From Diphasiastrum complanatum (Eukaryota > Streptophyta > Lycopodiopsida > Lycopodiales > Lycopodiaceae): a DNA stretch of 64,000 nt. Below the pieces are notes generated by a model that saw only the letters and a program-made list of their open reading frames with translations, did not search any database and had not been told where the DNA came from. The DNA lies in the NCBI GenBank assembly GCA_029204225.1, contig CM055103.1:54510426-54574425 (forward strand), read 5' to 3'. A program made the translations under genes and the position numbers. How positions within the stretch are numbered: position 1 is the stretch's first letter; each line of letters begins with the position of its first letter. Of this stretch, positions 1-12,846 are shown piece after piece.

Positions 1-138
1 GACCATTCAATGTGGTTTGAAGCTCTAAATCACCAAAAAACTACAAACTACTAGAAAGTAGAATCTAGACAATTCCTAGCTTGAAATCTGATCAAATCTA
101 CAAACTTTTTGATTAGATTTGCTTGTAAAACTTAGGTA

Positions 139-151
139 GGCTCTGATACCA
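139..151 (-). other. Copia primer-binding site (minus strand)
   Basis: Reads TGGTATCAGAGCC on the minus strand, the standard plant Ty1/copia site complementary to the 3' end of initiator methionine tRNA. It directly abuts an LTR whose minus-strand end is CA. The internal region of this element therefore runs left, out of the window. Confidence 0.85.
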
Positions 152-735
152 TGCTGAATTCACAGGTGTGGGACGTCCTACACATGTATTTTTGATCTCC
201 TAAGCCCAATAATACCATAAAGATCATACTAGCATTGGTTGTCAATAGGAAAGCTGATCATACAAGCAATATTATTGAGTTACAAGCAAGATCTGTCAAC
301 AAAACATAAGATTAAGCATCATAAATGCCTCTACTCGGCTAGAGAGAGAAAATAGGAAGTACAAAACTTGTGGAGAGAGAGAGGGAACAAAGAGCTTGTC
401 TCCAAATTTGCATTACACACAAATTTCATCATTTTCTCAATGAGAGTACATCACATATATATAGATCCATGGACTCTCCTCCTACTTTGAGTTGAATTGG
501 AGTTGTGGATCCACCTCTCAAGCTATCTAGACTTATTCAAGCCACCTCACTATGTCTAATTGTGCCACCTAGTCTTTTCATGCATTAAATGTGTAAAGTA
601 CAAATGGCAATTCCTATGGTAGCTCGAGTTTCTACATCTACCTACCTTGAATATTTTAATCTAAGATGGGTCTTTACTAAGCCAAAAGAGCTCAATTCAT
701 CTTTGGCATTTTTAGGACCCCTACTCACAACATTA
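152..735 (-). repeat. LTR of a minus-strand copia element
   Basis: The edge at 152 is fixed by the adjacent primer-binding site. The far edge is inferred from a TG (minus strand) near 735 and is approximate. The first ~60 bp (a 'cacaggtgtgg' block followed by 'gatctcctaag') resemble the start of the copia F LTR at 52219, so the two belong to related families. It includes a short GA-rich patch. No coding sequence is seen. Confidence 0.7.
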
Positions 736-1804
736 GATAGATTTTTCAATATTTTGACAATTCTACGGAACCTCCAACTGATGGCGAACGGGAACCACAA
801 ATGGGCTCACCATTGTGTAGTGATCAGAACGATCAGTTGCATCATCATGAACCACCTTTTCACATGGTGGAGCCTGAGGAAACACGCACTGAAAGGCTCA
901 CAATATTACTAGCGAGCCTTGATGACGAATCATCCACGACAGATCACACGATAGATCGTCCAAGACAAGCCAATGGTGGTCACTATGATTCAGAGACAGA
1001 TGTCGTGAGATGGACGGATGCATTAGCAACGATTGACTACCGAACATGTCAAAACGAATTAGATCCTGAGCCCAGCACATCTTCACCCAAGTGTTACACC
1101 ATGGACACACCAATTACATTTGGGATGAATATGATAAATGTAGCATGGCTATCAACGGAATCTATTGAGAACCCAGTGGACGATGATTTAGCTCCTTGGC
1201 AACATGCTCTAACTTATAATAAGGAAATCGAACTGACTGATGAGCAGGTCCTATAGCACATGGACCCAAATCGTTACGGAATTAAGATAGTACCAGTCTA
1301 ACTGCCACAAAAATCTGCTATGTCTCAAGGATAGATCCACCAAGGGCACCTGCAAACAAGAAGAATCAGTTGAAGCAACACTACAACCAGGTGATCTGAT
1401 GGAGTGATCTACCCAAAGAGGCTATAGCTATAGTGAATGTTGATATTCGCAACCACGAGGTGAATATCACACTAGTCTTGATGAAAGACAACAAGGACAA
1501 ATCCACCAATATGACAAAAAAATACAAAAAGAAGGTGTTGGATTCCTTGAAGTCAATCAAGATGAACTCGGATACATCGTCATCCTCTACTCAGATGACG
1601 GAGAACCAAAAGATGACTAGTCAGGCTAAGATCAATATGCTGAAAGAGGAATCTTGATGAGCACGAGTTCACGAGATGCCTAAGATTTTCAAGAATTATA
1701 CCTTAGATGACATGGCAATTATGTTGCCAGAAGCCCAGCGAGAAGCTAATTAAAGTCAGACACCAACAAAACAAGTCTTCGAGAGACTTGTTCGAACACA
1801 GCCA

Positions 1805-2600
1805 ATGAACCTTGCCGAGCCAGGTGAAGAAGAAAAGATAGTGCATATGGAAGAGCAATTAATGCCCATACAATTCAAGAGGCTACGATCATTGTTGGTG
1901 GAGTATAAGGACTATTTTTCCTGGAATTACAGTGATCTGAAGGGCATTTTACCAACAGTAGTCCAACACACCATACCCTTGGTGGATGGAATAGTCCCCA
2001 AGATGAGTCATTACTACCACTGCAACCCGAACTACACGGAACTGATCAAGCAAGAATTGCAGAACCTGTTAGATGCAGATTTCATTTACGAAATCGAACA
2101 CACTGAATGGGTATCGCCAATAGTTATAGTACCCAAGAAGAATGACAAAATGTGAATCTGTGTGAATCTGAAGGCGCTAAACACAGTCACCAAAAATGAT
2201 CATTTTTCTTTACCCTTTACGGAAAGTGTCCTTGATAGAGTAGCTGGGGACAAAGCCTACAGTTTTTTAGATGGCTTCAGCGGTTACAACCAGGTGAAGA
2301 TAGCACCCCAAGACCAGCACAAGACAACATTTGCCACAGAATGGGGAACCTATGCCTATAAGGTGAAGCCATTCGGACTTTGCAATGTCCCAAGCACTTT
2401 CCAACGAGTCATGCAGGCGACATTCAAAGAGTATTTGTAGAAATTTTTGAAAATTTTCTTGGACTTTCTGTGCGTGCATGGACCAGACTCGAAACACTTA
2501 TCCAATTTGGAGAAGGTTCTACAAAAATGCCACATTTTCCAGATCTCCTTGAATCCAGAAAAAATGTCAATTTTGGGTTACACATGGCTTGATTCTCGAC
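1805..2600 (+). pseudogene. Gypsy reverse transcriptase, broken
   Basis: Reverse transcriptase of a Ty3/gypsy polyprotein, which copies element RNA into cDNA. Visible landmarks in order: 'WVSPIVIVPKKN' (finger region), a TGA stop at about 2153, 'NLKALNTVTKND', 'YSFLDGFSGYNQ' (first catalytic block), 'PFGLCNVPSTFQRVM', a TAG stop near 2438, then 'FLDFLCVHG' where the family has a LDD catalytic pair, so the second aspartate is replaced by phenylalanine. A degenerate thumb ('SLNPEKM') follows. Stops plus loss of a catalytic residue make this a dead copy. Confidence 0.85.
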
Positions 2601-2721
2601 CTTATAGTATCTAGACATGGGATCACCATGGACCTATCCAAGATCAGGATCATTGTTGATCTACCACCACCAAGAATGATCCGCGAAGTCTACATCTTTA
2701 TGGTCATGCTAACTATTATAG

Positions 2722-3325
2722 GATCTTCATTCTAGATTTTGCGGAGTTAGCCCGACCAATCTACAAACTCACAACGGATCCACATTGGAACGAAGAAGCC
2801 CTAAAGGCTTTCCAAAAGCTTAAAGATGCATTGGTTTCAGCACCAATCCTACGTCCACCCAATTGGTCCATTGAGTTTCATGTGCATACGTACGCATCGA
2901 AGTATGCAGTAGTGGGAGCAGTCTTAACTCAGCCAAGAGAACACAAAAAGGATTTTCCGATCCGATTTGCAAGCCGACAGCTCAGTGATACAGAAATGAA
3001 TTATTCAACCAAAGAGCGGGAAGCACTCGCAATGATCTATGCGGTTAGCAAGTTTCGGCACTACTTGATGGCCACACACTTTGCTTTTTATATGGACCAT
3101 CAACCTTTACTCTATCTCGTTAATAAAACTTGCAACATAGGGAGAATCACTAGATGGCTAATTCTGTTGTTGGAGTTTGATTTTTGGATAGTAGTCACAA
3201 GGGAAAACAACACTACATGGCAAATCATATGTCATGAATCAAGGGAAAGGAGGTTGCAATCCAACCCGACGATGAGCTGGCCGATGAACTGGTCGATGCA
3301 CGAAGGTGGGAGAGCTTCAATCTAA
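2722..3325 (+). pseudogene. Gypsy RT connection and RNase H
   Basis: An open frame from about 2722 to the stop at 3325 continues the RT connection ('RPIYKLTTDPHWNEEA') into RNase H, which removes the RNA strand during reverse transcription. RNase H landmarks are 'AVVGAVLTQ', 'TKEREALAMIYAV' (catalytic glutamate) and 'DHQPLLYLVNK'. The first catalytic block reads 'HTYASKYAV' where the family normally has an aspartate in place of the tyrosine. The C-terminal part beyond 3240 loses similarity. A related RNase H block lies on the minus strand near 22560. Confidence 0.85.
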
Positions 3326-3385
3326 AGCGTCCCAATGGCTTGCTCTCTTCCAGACACAACTACAGATCTATGAAGCATAGATTAC

Positions 3386-3838
3386 GTGCCTGGGGGCAGA
3401 AGTGCAAGCACTACAAAGGAAATACTCGTCTGGTTAGCTAAACTTGCACCAGACTCAAGGCCGCTCTCTCAAGTAGAGATGAATCTCTTTAGGCGTCTGA
3501 TGCAGGTGTATAGCCAAACCTTGAACAACTACCAGACGAAATTCGACAAATACCAGGCAAGCGCAACTCACAAGCTCGCCCAAGCCAAACAAGCCCTCAA
3601 GGCTTGCCATCAATATATGCAGAAAAAGACCCAACCAACCCTAGTGGTGATTCCAATGCCACTTGGTTTTGATGTTGCAGAGACAAGCACTAGCCAGGAG
3701 GTAGCAGGGGTGATAAGTCAGGATCAGGGGTCAGAAGGCCAAGACCAAGGACCAACTGATACGGGTACTGAGACGCGGGACCAAGACAAAGATGCTGGTT
3801 TCAGCCATAGCCATATATCGATTGAGTGCGTAGAGTAA
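3386..3838 (+). CDS. Unrecognised 150-codon open frame
   Basis: I do not recognise this protein. The start methionine is followed by a moderately hydrophilic region, then a Lys/Gln/Ala-rich stretch likely to be helical (around residues 48-80: 'KFDKYQASATHKLAQAKQAL'), then a Pro-containing hinge ('VVIPMPLGF'). The acidic Gln/Asp/Gly tail is made of repeated 'DQG' motifs (residues ~110-140). It follows the gypsy RNase H by about 60 bp on the same strand, so it may be a 3' accessory part of that element or a separate gag-like fragment. No catalytic motif is visible. Confidence 0.35.
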   Translation: MPGGRSASTTKEILVWLAKLAPDSRPLSQVEMNLFRRLMQVYSQTLNNYQTKFDKYQASATHKLAQAKQALKACHQYMQKKTQPTLVVIPMPLGFDVAETSTSQEVAGVISQDQGSEGQDQGPTDTGTETRDQDKDAGFSHSHISIECVE

Positions 3839-3864
3839 ATAATGAGACTGATGGAGATAGCTGA

Positions 3865-4587
3865 ATGCACATTGAATTGATATTAGGAGCAAGGCTCAGA
3901 ATGAGTGACCGAGCAAACAAGGAGGTCTATGAAAACTTGTCGAGTGAAGAAGAATTTTTGGAGTTTCAAAAAAGGTATCCACCAAGGATTCATCATGAAC
4001 TAGTGAGAATTGAAGAGTCTAGTGGTGGCCATGGCATTACAACAAAAAATATGGTCAGTTTCGATGAAGATGATCTTGTAAGTTATAGTTCTATGGCCTT
4101 ATACCTTAATTATTATTCTATTTTTTGTAATTGTGATTCTAACCTTTCAATCTAAATATATTTCTTATTGTGTTCCTTTACATCGAAGCAGATTTCTTTG
4201 TTATAAGACATGGAGGTTTTCGCAAGGGATTGGAACTGTTGGGCACAAGGAGACATCTCTTGCCCGTTATTTATTTGTAAATAATGAAATTTGTATATAT
4301 CATATGAGTTATAGTCCATTCGCCCACCCCCCCCAGGAACCATTATAACGGCAATTAGAGCATTGTCTATTTCCTTAGGAGGTCACAATTATGTCAAAGG
4401 AACATTCAAAAAAAAAATTGTTAAGAGGGATCTAGCTATTTAAATACTCGGTTATGTCCCTGAAGATATCACAAAAAGATCATCTTCAATGACCCTTTAT
4501 TTGGGATATATGAAAGAAGATTGTTTCTTCATGACAATACCATGCATCTCAAACTTGGAGATGATGAAAATTGGAATTAAAATAGAT

Positions 4588-4590
<3 letters not shown>
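3865..4590 (+). pseudogene. Unrecognised multi-segment coding remnant
   Basis: Three coding-looking blocks lie in order. 3865-4078 encodes a charged segment ('EFQKRYPPRIHHELVRIEES') ending at a good donor (CTTGTAAGTT). After ~110 bp of AT-rich sequence, an acceptor-like site near 4190 leads into 'DFFVIRHGGFRK', which after one frame change continues as 'DWNCWAQGDISCP'. A third block near 4340-4590 reads 'TAIRALSISLGGHNYVKG' and, after another frame change, 'FNDPLFGIYERR' and 'LKLGDDENWN'. The blocks look like decayed exons of one gene. I do not recognise the family. It ends at a microsatellite. Confidence 0.4.
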
Positions 4591-4595
<5 letters not shown>

Positions 4596-4638
<43 letters not shown>

Positions 4639-4672
4639 ATATATATACATATACATATATATATATATATAC
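4596..4672. repeat. (GT)n(AT)n microsatellite
   Basis: About 18 GT units followed by an interrupted AT/TA tract. Open frames across it are artefacts of the repeat. Confidence 0.95.
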
Positions 4673-4674
4673 TA

Positions 4675-5045
4675 GTAAAGAGTGCTCGTCGTTGACGGGC
4701 ACTGGGGCCGATCTAGGTGGTGGTCGATGATTTGGATCATGGCCGATCTCGCACATCTTGCATCTCGAATATCTAACATTCGAGTCTTTGGAAAAATTCG
4801 AGTCCTTGGAAAAATTTGAGCCTTTAAAAACATTCGAGTCTTCTAAAAAATTCGAGTCAGTAAAAAGGGTCCTTTGATCCTTCGAAAAAATTCAAGTCTT
4901 TGGAAAAATTCGACTCTTTGGAAAAATTCAATCCTTTGAAAACATTCAAGTCATTGGAAAAATTCAAGTCTTCAAAAAAATTCGAGTCTTTCCAACATTT
5001 CAAGTCTTCGAAAAAATTTGAGTCTTAAAAAAATCCAAAGTTTTG
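4675..5045. repeat. Spacer plus first array of 18-bp minisatellite
   Basis: Begins with 'gtaaagagtgctcgtcgttg' and a 'gccgatctaggtggtggtcg' block that recurs at 7590. An array of degenerate ~18-bp units close to 'ttcgagtctttggaaaaa' follows from about 4770. The same spacer-plus-array pair occurs again at 7590-8820, so the two are copies of one composite repeat. Confidence 0.85.
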
Positions 5046-5079
5046 ACCCTTTTTTACTGAATCCGACCAATTTCGACGG

Positions 5080-7040
<1,961 letters not shown>

Positions 7041-7428
7041 GTTTTGAAGCCTTCCTAGCCCTTCACAACCGACTTTTCCTTCATAGAAATGTATTTTTAT
7101 TTCAACCTTTCCCATGGAAAGTCTGATAATTCAAAAAATTCTTAGAGCACCCTTCAAATTTTTGATAATGAAAGTCTCATTTGTTTAACATCTTTCACCA
7201 TGAAAGTATGTACATGCACTTCAAAACACTATGTGTGTTGGTAAAGGATAATTTGATTTTGGAGTGGGCCCCTTAGATGCATGCATGGGGAGGAGGGCCA
7301 TGCATCTTTTTTCCCATACATGCATCCTCCTCCCCAAGTTTTTTAGTTAGAAAAAGCTCATGCATGGGTGAGGGGAGGAGGATACATGGGTGCACCCATA
7401 CACATGCGCAAAAGTGTACATAAGTTTA
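7041..7428. other. No gene seen
   Basis: About 390 bp between the satellite and the next microsatellite. It contains a 'tgcatg'-rich stretch (7278-7365) with small direct and inverted copies of 'catgcatgg' and 'ctcctcccc'. No coding sequence or RNA gene is recognised. Confidence 0.6.
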
Positions 7429-7449
7429 AATATATATATATATATATAG

Positions 7450-7527
<78 letters not shown>

Positions 7528-7546
7528 ATATATATATGTATGTATG

Positions 7547-7581
<35 letters not shown>

Positions 7582-7592
7582 GTAGTAGTAGT
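7429..7592. repeat. (TA)n microsatellite with (GTA)n end
   Basis: About 150 bp of TA units with scattered TATG interruptions, ending in four to five GTA units that run straight into the same 'gtaaagagtgct' spacer seen at 4676. The TA tract and spacer appear to travel together. Confidence 0.95.
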
Positions 7593-8110
7593 AAAGAGTG
7601 CTTGTCGTTGACGGGCAATGGTGGCCGATCTAGGTAACGGTCGATGATTTGGAAATTCAGTATGTCGTTCACAGGCGATGACGGCCGATCTAGGTGGCGG
7701 CCGATGATCTAGTGGGTATGCCCATCGTTGACGGATCTGGGTGACGACTGATGATTTGGATGGCGGTCGATAGTTTAGGAAGAAAGCCGATGGTCATTGA
7801 CGGGCGGCCGATGTATGTGTGTGTATGTATGTGAGTGCATCTGTTTATGTATGTGTGTGTATTCGTGAGAGTGCGCATATCTATGCATGTGTGTGGGTGG
7901 TCTAGCATAGTGTGTCCGTCGATGGCGAGCAGCTGATGATGTGTGTGTGTGTATGAGTGTGTGTCTGTATCTGTGTGTGTGGATTTGTGTGTATGATTTG
8001 TGTCCGATGGTGTGTGTAATTTATGTGGCCAACAGTTTAGGAGGAAAGCTGATGGTCGTTGATGAGTGGCCGATATATGTGTGTCCATATGTACGTGGCC
8101 AAAGTACGGC
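7593..8110. repeat. Degenerate 'cgttgacgggc / ggccgatctagg' repeats and TG-rich DNA
   Basis: Irregular units of about 55-70 bp containing 'tcgttgacgggc' and 'ggcggccgatgat' (7606, 7664, 7721, 7795, 8050), interleaved with imperfect TG/TATG tracts from 7815 to 8000. No gene is recognised. Apparent His/Thr-rich frames on the minus strand are translations of the TG tract. Confidence 0.75.
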
Positions 8111-8189
8111 GGGTGGACATCTGATTTTGGGTATCGAAAAAGTTTGATTTTGGGTTTAGGGTTTAGGAAAACAGTCTGATTGTGGGTTT

Positions 8190-8820
8190 AGGGTTTATCA
8201 AAAAAGTCTTGGAAAAATTTGAGTCTTCAGAATAATTCGAGTTTTTGGAAAAAAATCGAATCTTTGGAAAAATTCGAGTCTTCGAAAAAACTTGAGTCTT
8301 CTAAAAAACTCGAGTCTTTGAAAAAATTTGAGTCTTTGGAAAAATTTGAGTTTTTGGAAACATTCGAGTCTTTGAAAAAATTCGAGTCTTTGGAAAAATT
8401 ATACAGTGATTAAAAAATTTGGAAATTCGAGTATTTGGAAAGATTCGAATCTTTGGAAAAGTTTGTGTCTTTGGAAAAATTATACAGTGACTCAAAAATT
8501 CGAGTCTCTAGAAAAATTCGAGTCTTTGGAGAAATTATATAGTGATTCGAAAATTACAATGACTTGGAAATTACAATGACTCGAAAAATTATGGATTTTT
8601 CGAGTCGATCTCGTATAAGAAAATTCTGAATTATGGGTATCGAAAAAATACGGATTTTTCGAGTCGACACGATATCGAAAAATTCTGAAAAATGCGAGTC
8701 GAGTTTCAGTTATAAAAAAATTTGAGTCATCAGAAAAATTCGAGTCTTCAGAAAAATTCAAATCTTTGGAAAAATTTGAGTCTTTGAAAAAATTCGAGTC
8801 TTAGGAAAATTTGAGTCAAG
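8190..8820. repeat. Second array of 18-bp minisatellite
   Basis: More than 25 degenerate units close to 'ttcgagtctttggaaaaa'. The 18-bp length keeps one frame open, giving a periodic Phe-Glu-Ser-Leu-Glu-Lys peptide at 8219-8413; the periodicity suggests repeat translation, not a gene. The array is homologous to 4770-5045. Two short 'gggtttagggttta' runs at about 8153 and 8183 precede it. Confidence 0.9.
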
Positions 8821-8934
8821 GTACACTTTATGTTAGGATTTGCAATGCTATTGGAAGTATAATTAACAAAATTATGAAATTATAATAAATTAATATAATA
8901 AACAAAATTATGAGAATGTAACAAAATTATGAAA

Positions 8935-9150
8935 CCTTAGCCTTTAGCTCTTGGCCCTTAGCCAATGGCCCTCAACTCATAGCCCTTAGCCCATAGCCGT
9001 TGGTTGTTGGCCCTTGCCCCTAGGCCCTTAGCCTTAGCATTTCGCCCTTAATTTATAGCCCTTGGCCCTAACCCCTAGGCCCTTGTCCCAAGGCCCTTAG
9101 CCCTTAATCCTAGGCCTTGTCGTTTAGTCCGTAGCCCCTAGTCCTTGACT
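8935..9150. repeat. 'gcccttag'-type minisatellite
   Basis: A run of variable 7-10-bp units such as 'gcccttag', 'gcccatag' and 'gcccctag'. It resembles telomere repeat on first sight but the units are not TTTAGGG/CCCTAAA. No coding potential. Confidence 0.8.
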
Positions 9151-9486
9151 TTTTTATATGTTTTGTGAACTTTTTATCTTGTCGTTAGTTGAAGCATTTA
9201 ATAATCCCATAAGCATTTGGTGCAACATTGACACTATCCAATCTATATATACACTCTTCAACTAGTGATCTTGGGTCTTCTTGAGATCTTATGTCCTCAT
9301 GACATGTGGCATTCCATTTGTCCCATAAGTATTTATGAAGTTTGACAATGGGAAAAAAACATAAATAAAACCCCCTACGATGATAATTTACATTGTCTTT
9401 TAAAATTTTTAAGCTTTCTTATAATAGAGCTACTTACTTCAGATTTTCTTGCTTCCAATTTTTTTGCTAATACAATATAGTAAATA
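9151..9486. other. No gene seen
   Basis: AT-rich, low-complexity intergenic sequence without recognisable coding sequence. The block 'cccataagtatttatgaag...acaatgg' near 9330 recurs near 10990, so part of this stretch is itself a dispersed repeat. Confidence 0.6.
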
Positions 9487-9720
9487 ATTTATTCCTCCTC
9501 CCTCCCCGCCCACCCGTCGCGGCGGGTGGGCGAAGGGGGCGCACAATTTAAAAAAAAAAAAATTCTTAATGGGTTTTAATTTTTAATAAATAAAATTTTA
9601 AATTTATCCCCTCCCCTGGAGCCCACCCGCTTGCAGGGAGGGGGGGGGGGGGGGGGGGGGGGCGAATTTAAATATATATATATTTTTAATGCCCCCCTCC
9701 CCCCGCCGCCCCCCGACACT
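9487..9720. repeat. GC-rich hairpin and homopolymer cluster
   Basis: At 9507-9532 a 10-bp stem CGCCCACCCG pairs with CGGGTGGGCG around a 6-nt loop, flanked by a C-rich left side and a G-rich right side. A weaker relative follows at 9608-9640, then a run of about 24 G (9639-9662) and a C-rich tract at 9693-9718. The 26-bp hairpin occurs again, identical, at 11252-11277. Confidence 0.85.
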
Positions 9721-10214
9721 TAAAAAGCTTAAAAATACATTAAAAATTTTCAAAACATACTAAGAAGTTTACTCAGTAGTTTACCTCTCTAAGCTCACTT
9801 GTATAAATTTAAAAAATGACTTTCGTGAGCTTATTACTGAGCTTCATGAGCTTCCAGAGGCTGGTTTTGAAATTTTATTCTAAGAACTAAACGCTTGTTG
9901 AATCTCCTTTTATAGAGTTTAGATGGCCTTTGTCTAGGTCATCAATCCATGTGAGAACATTTTGTTTTGACTCTTTTGGTTTTACAACTCAGTAATCTGC
10001 GTCTATACCCAGTGATACAGCTCATCAATCCTAGTGAGAAAAATATATTTCGTATTTTCTGTCTTCCACATCATCAATCTGTTTTCTAACTTTGATTCAG
10101 TTTATGAATCTATTTTGGATTGATGACATGGCAAGTCTCTATATATACATTTTAGATTGTAGTAGCTGTAAATTATTTTTAAACTCCCGTGAGAGAGAGA
10201 TTCGAGCTTCCAAA

Positions 10215-10215
<1 letters not shown>
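9721..10215. other. No gene seen
   Basis: AT-rich intergenic sequence. A short sub-repeat of the type 'catcaatcc...gtgagaa' recurs at about 9940, 10024 and 10071. No coding sequence recognised. Confidence 0.55.

Positions 10216-10308
<93 letters not shown>
10216..10308. repeat. (TG)n(AG)n microsatellite
   Basis: About 19 TG units followed by about 27 AG units. Frames crossing it are artefacts. Confidence 0.97.
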
Positions 10309-10312
<4 letters not shown>

Positions 10313-10439
10313 TGGTTGTGATGGAGAAAAATTGATTGCGAAATTCTTATTGGGCCACACGTGCCCTAAAACATATTTGAAGCGCATTTGAAAGTCACGT
10401 GGCTCTATAAATTTCTAGAAAGAGAAAATCTATGAAACA

Positions 10440-10985
<546 letters not shown>

Positions 10986-11239
10986 TGTCCCATAAGTCTT
11001 TATGGAACTTGACAATAGCAAAAAAAAAAAATAAACCCCCCTACAATGCTTATTTACATTGTCTTTTGAAATTTTTAGGCTTTCATATATCAGAGTGAGT
11101 TGCTACTTGCTTCAAACTTTTTTCCTCCTACAATATGCTTTCTCCATGCCTTTTTCGTTAAATCTAATATTCTAAGTTAAGTAGTGTGGGTGGAGGAGAA
11201 GTTAAAAAAAACCTTTAGTTCTAAATGCTTTTTTATATA

Positions 11240-11475
11240 TTCTCCCTCTCTCGCCCACCCGTCGCGGCGGGTGGGCGCAGGGGGCGGGGGGGGAGGGGGG
11301 GGGAAACATTGAGGAAAGGCCATCGCCAAATTTTTGCGAAAGCATCGCGAAAATTTTCTTTAATGTTCCCCCCCCCCCCCCCCCCGCCCACCTGCCATGC
11401 CAGGTGGGCCGGGGGGGGGGGGGGAAATTATAAAAAAGCATTGTGGGCACAAAAGAAGGGGGGGGGGGGGGGGGT
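11240..11475. repeat. Second GC hairpin cluster with poly-C/poly-G
   Basis: 11252-11277 is an exact second copy of the hairpin at 9507. A related hairpin at 11386-11409 has stem GCCCACCTG / CAGGTGGGC and is extended by about 15 C on the left and 12-14 G on the right. Further G-runs lie at 11281-11309 and 11458-11474. Gly/Pro-rich frames here are not genes. Confidence 0.85.
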
Positions 11476-11765
11476 GTGGTTGGGTGGGTTGGGGTGGGGG
11501 GTCTGGCAGGCATCGCAAAATTTTGGGCACGATTCGCGAAAATATCACGAAGGCATCTTGCGCGAAAATTTTGTGCGCAGGCATCGTGAAAATTTTGCGA
11601 TGCCTTCGTGAAAATTTCATGTGAGATGCCGTCACGAAATTTTCGCGATGCCTGCGCGTGAAATTTCTAAATTGCGCGCAAAATTTTTGCGAAGGCATCG
11701 CAAAATTTTGTGCACGATGCCATTGCAAAATTTTCGCGAATCGCGCAAGAAAATATCTTGAAATT
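11310..11765. repeat. Palindromic minisatellite (ggcatcgcgaaaatttt)
   Basis: About ten units of 'ggcatcgcgaaaatttt' and its reverse complement, in both orientations. Some are joined back to back into near-perfect palindromes, such as 11580-11604 (left half 'ggcatcgtgaaaa'). The C-run/G-run hairpins lie inside the left part of the array. Confidence 0.85.
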
Positions 11766-12182
11766 TTATGACATTTATGTGGATCAGCAAATATTTGTTA
11801 TAGGACAAAAGTATATGTAAAATAGCCCAATCTTCTTAGTATTCCTCTTGATATTAATGGTTTTAATTTTCAAAAATCACTTGTCCAAAGGCATGTGCCT
11901 CCCGAACATGATATCTTGGTGCTCCCTAGCATGGAGAAAGTAGCAAAATGGTTCCAATTTTTTGAATTACTACTTAAAGCAACGACATTTACGCTGTTTT
12001 CCATGATAATGCAATAAATTTGGAATTAGTTTTTATGGCTTTTGGTACATGGGATGAGACCAAGTTATGAGTTTATATCCAATACCAAGATGTCACACAC
12101 AAGGTGCGTGTGATTGAGGCAACCCTTGCGGCCATCAGATTTGTTATGGAGACACATCCATCCCCATCCCATAGGTACTAGT
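11766..12182. other. No gene seen
   Basis: Intergenic sequence with short non-persistent frames between the palindromic array and the copia family A LTR. Nothing recognised. Confidence 0.5.
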
Positions 12183-12832
12183 TGTGAAAGATTCAACTAG
12201 TTTCATCACATTTTGCAATATTTCCATATTTGGCATATTGAGGCCAAAAGTTGTTTTAGACTTAGAGGTTGACTTTTCAAAGTTCATTAGTCTAAATTTC
12301 ATTTGAATAAACACTTTTTTGAAAGTGTGGGAAAGATAGAATGCGAGTTTGAGTAAATTCAATTTGAATAAGTTGGGTACATTGAATCTAGACCCAAAAT
12401 TGGTAGGGTTAGCATTTTGGTGGGAAAGCCAAGTGGCCAAATAGCGTTTGGACCTGCTATAAAAGGATGTAACTCGTGGAGAGAGTCATATTCTCTCTTC
12501 TCTATCTCATTTCATGCTTATACATGGTTCTCTTGGGTTCTACTATCCATTGGTGCACTATCTTGGTGATTGCTTGCAATTCTATGTGTAGAATGATCTA
12601 TATTTGCTATTTTGGATCCACACGTGTGAAATATAGTAGCTTGCTGGTTTTGTACAGACAGCAATAGTACATAATCATTTCATTCAAGTTTGATCAAGTT
12701 CTATTAGTGTTTGCATCTCAAATTGTGTGTAGATGCTGATTTTTCTACATTGGTGAAATTGGTAGTGTATTTCTCTTTCTAACCAAAGATCATTCAAGTA
12801 GATTGGATCTTAAGGATCTGAAATCTTTTACA
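12183..12832 (+). repeat. 5' LTR, copia family A copy 1
   Basis: A 650-bp LTR starting TGTGAAAG and ending TTTTACA, directly followed by a primer-binding site. It matches the two LTRs of the family A element at 41542-47574 over its whole length in inverse orientation. The TATAAAA promoter box is at 12458. Confidence 0.93.
12458..12464 (+). promoter_or_regulatory. LTR TATA box
   Basis: TATAAAAGG inside the family A LTR, conserved in all three family A LTRs of the window (minus-strand equivalents at 41911-41917 and 47294-47300). It is the likely core promoter for the element RNA. Confidence 0.7.
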
Positions 12833-12846
12833 TGGTATCAGAGCTT
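12833..12846 (+). other. Primer-binding site, family A copy 1
   Basis: TGGTATCAGAGCTT immediately after the LTR, complementary to the 3' end of initiator methionine tRNA. About 590 bp of untranslated leader follow before the gag start at 13434. Confidence 0.93.

Larger units (their letters stand above)
760..3330 (+). mobile_element. Ty3/gypsy pol remnant
   Basis: A decayed gypsy internal region with order linker, reverse transcriptase, RNase H. It starts abruptly beside the copia LTR and has no recognisable LTR, gag or integrase. The 760-1800 stretch has three short open stretches (801-1256, 1433-1657 and flanks) of hydrophilic sequence without a recognisable domain. By position they would be the protease-to-RT linker of the same polyprotein. 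All open frames are separated by stops or frameshifts, so it is not autonomous. Confidence 0.8.

Noticed and set aside
7358-8088. Tyr/Ile-rich and His/Thr-rich open frames
   Set aside because: They come from TA and TG tracts; no codon bias or motif.
8150-8200. Telomere-like 'gggtttagggttta' runs
   Set aside because: Only two to three units each; too short for an interstitial telomere and common as chance or telobox-like sequence in plant DNA.
8935-9150. Possible telomeric CCCTAA array
   Set aside because: Units are mostly 'gcccttag' variants of uneven length, not CCCTAAA.
11202-11728. Pro- and Gly-rich frames over the GC hairpins
   Set aside because: They result from homopolymer runs and palindromic repeats.
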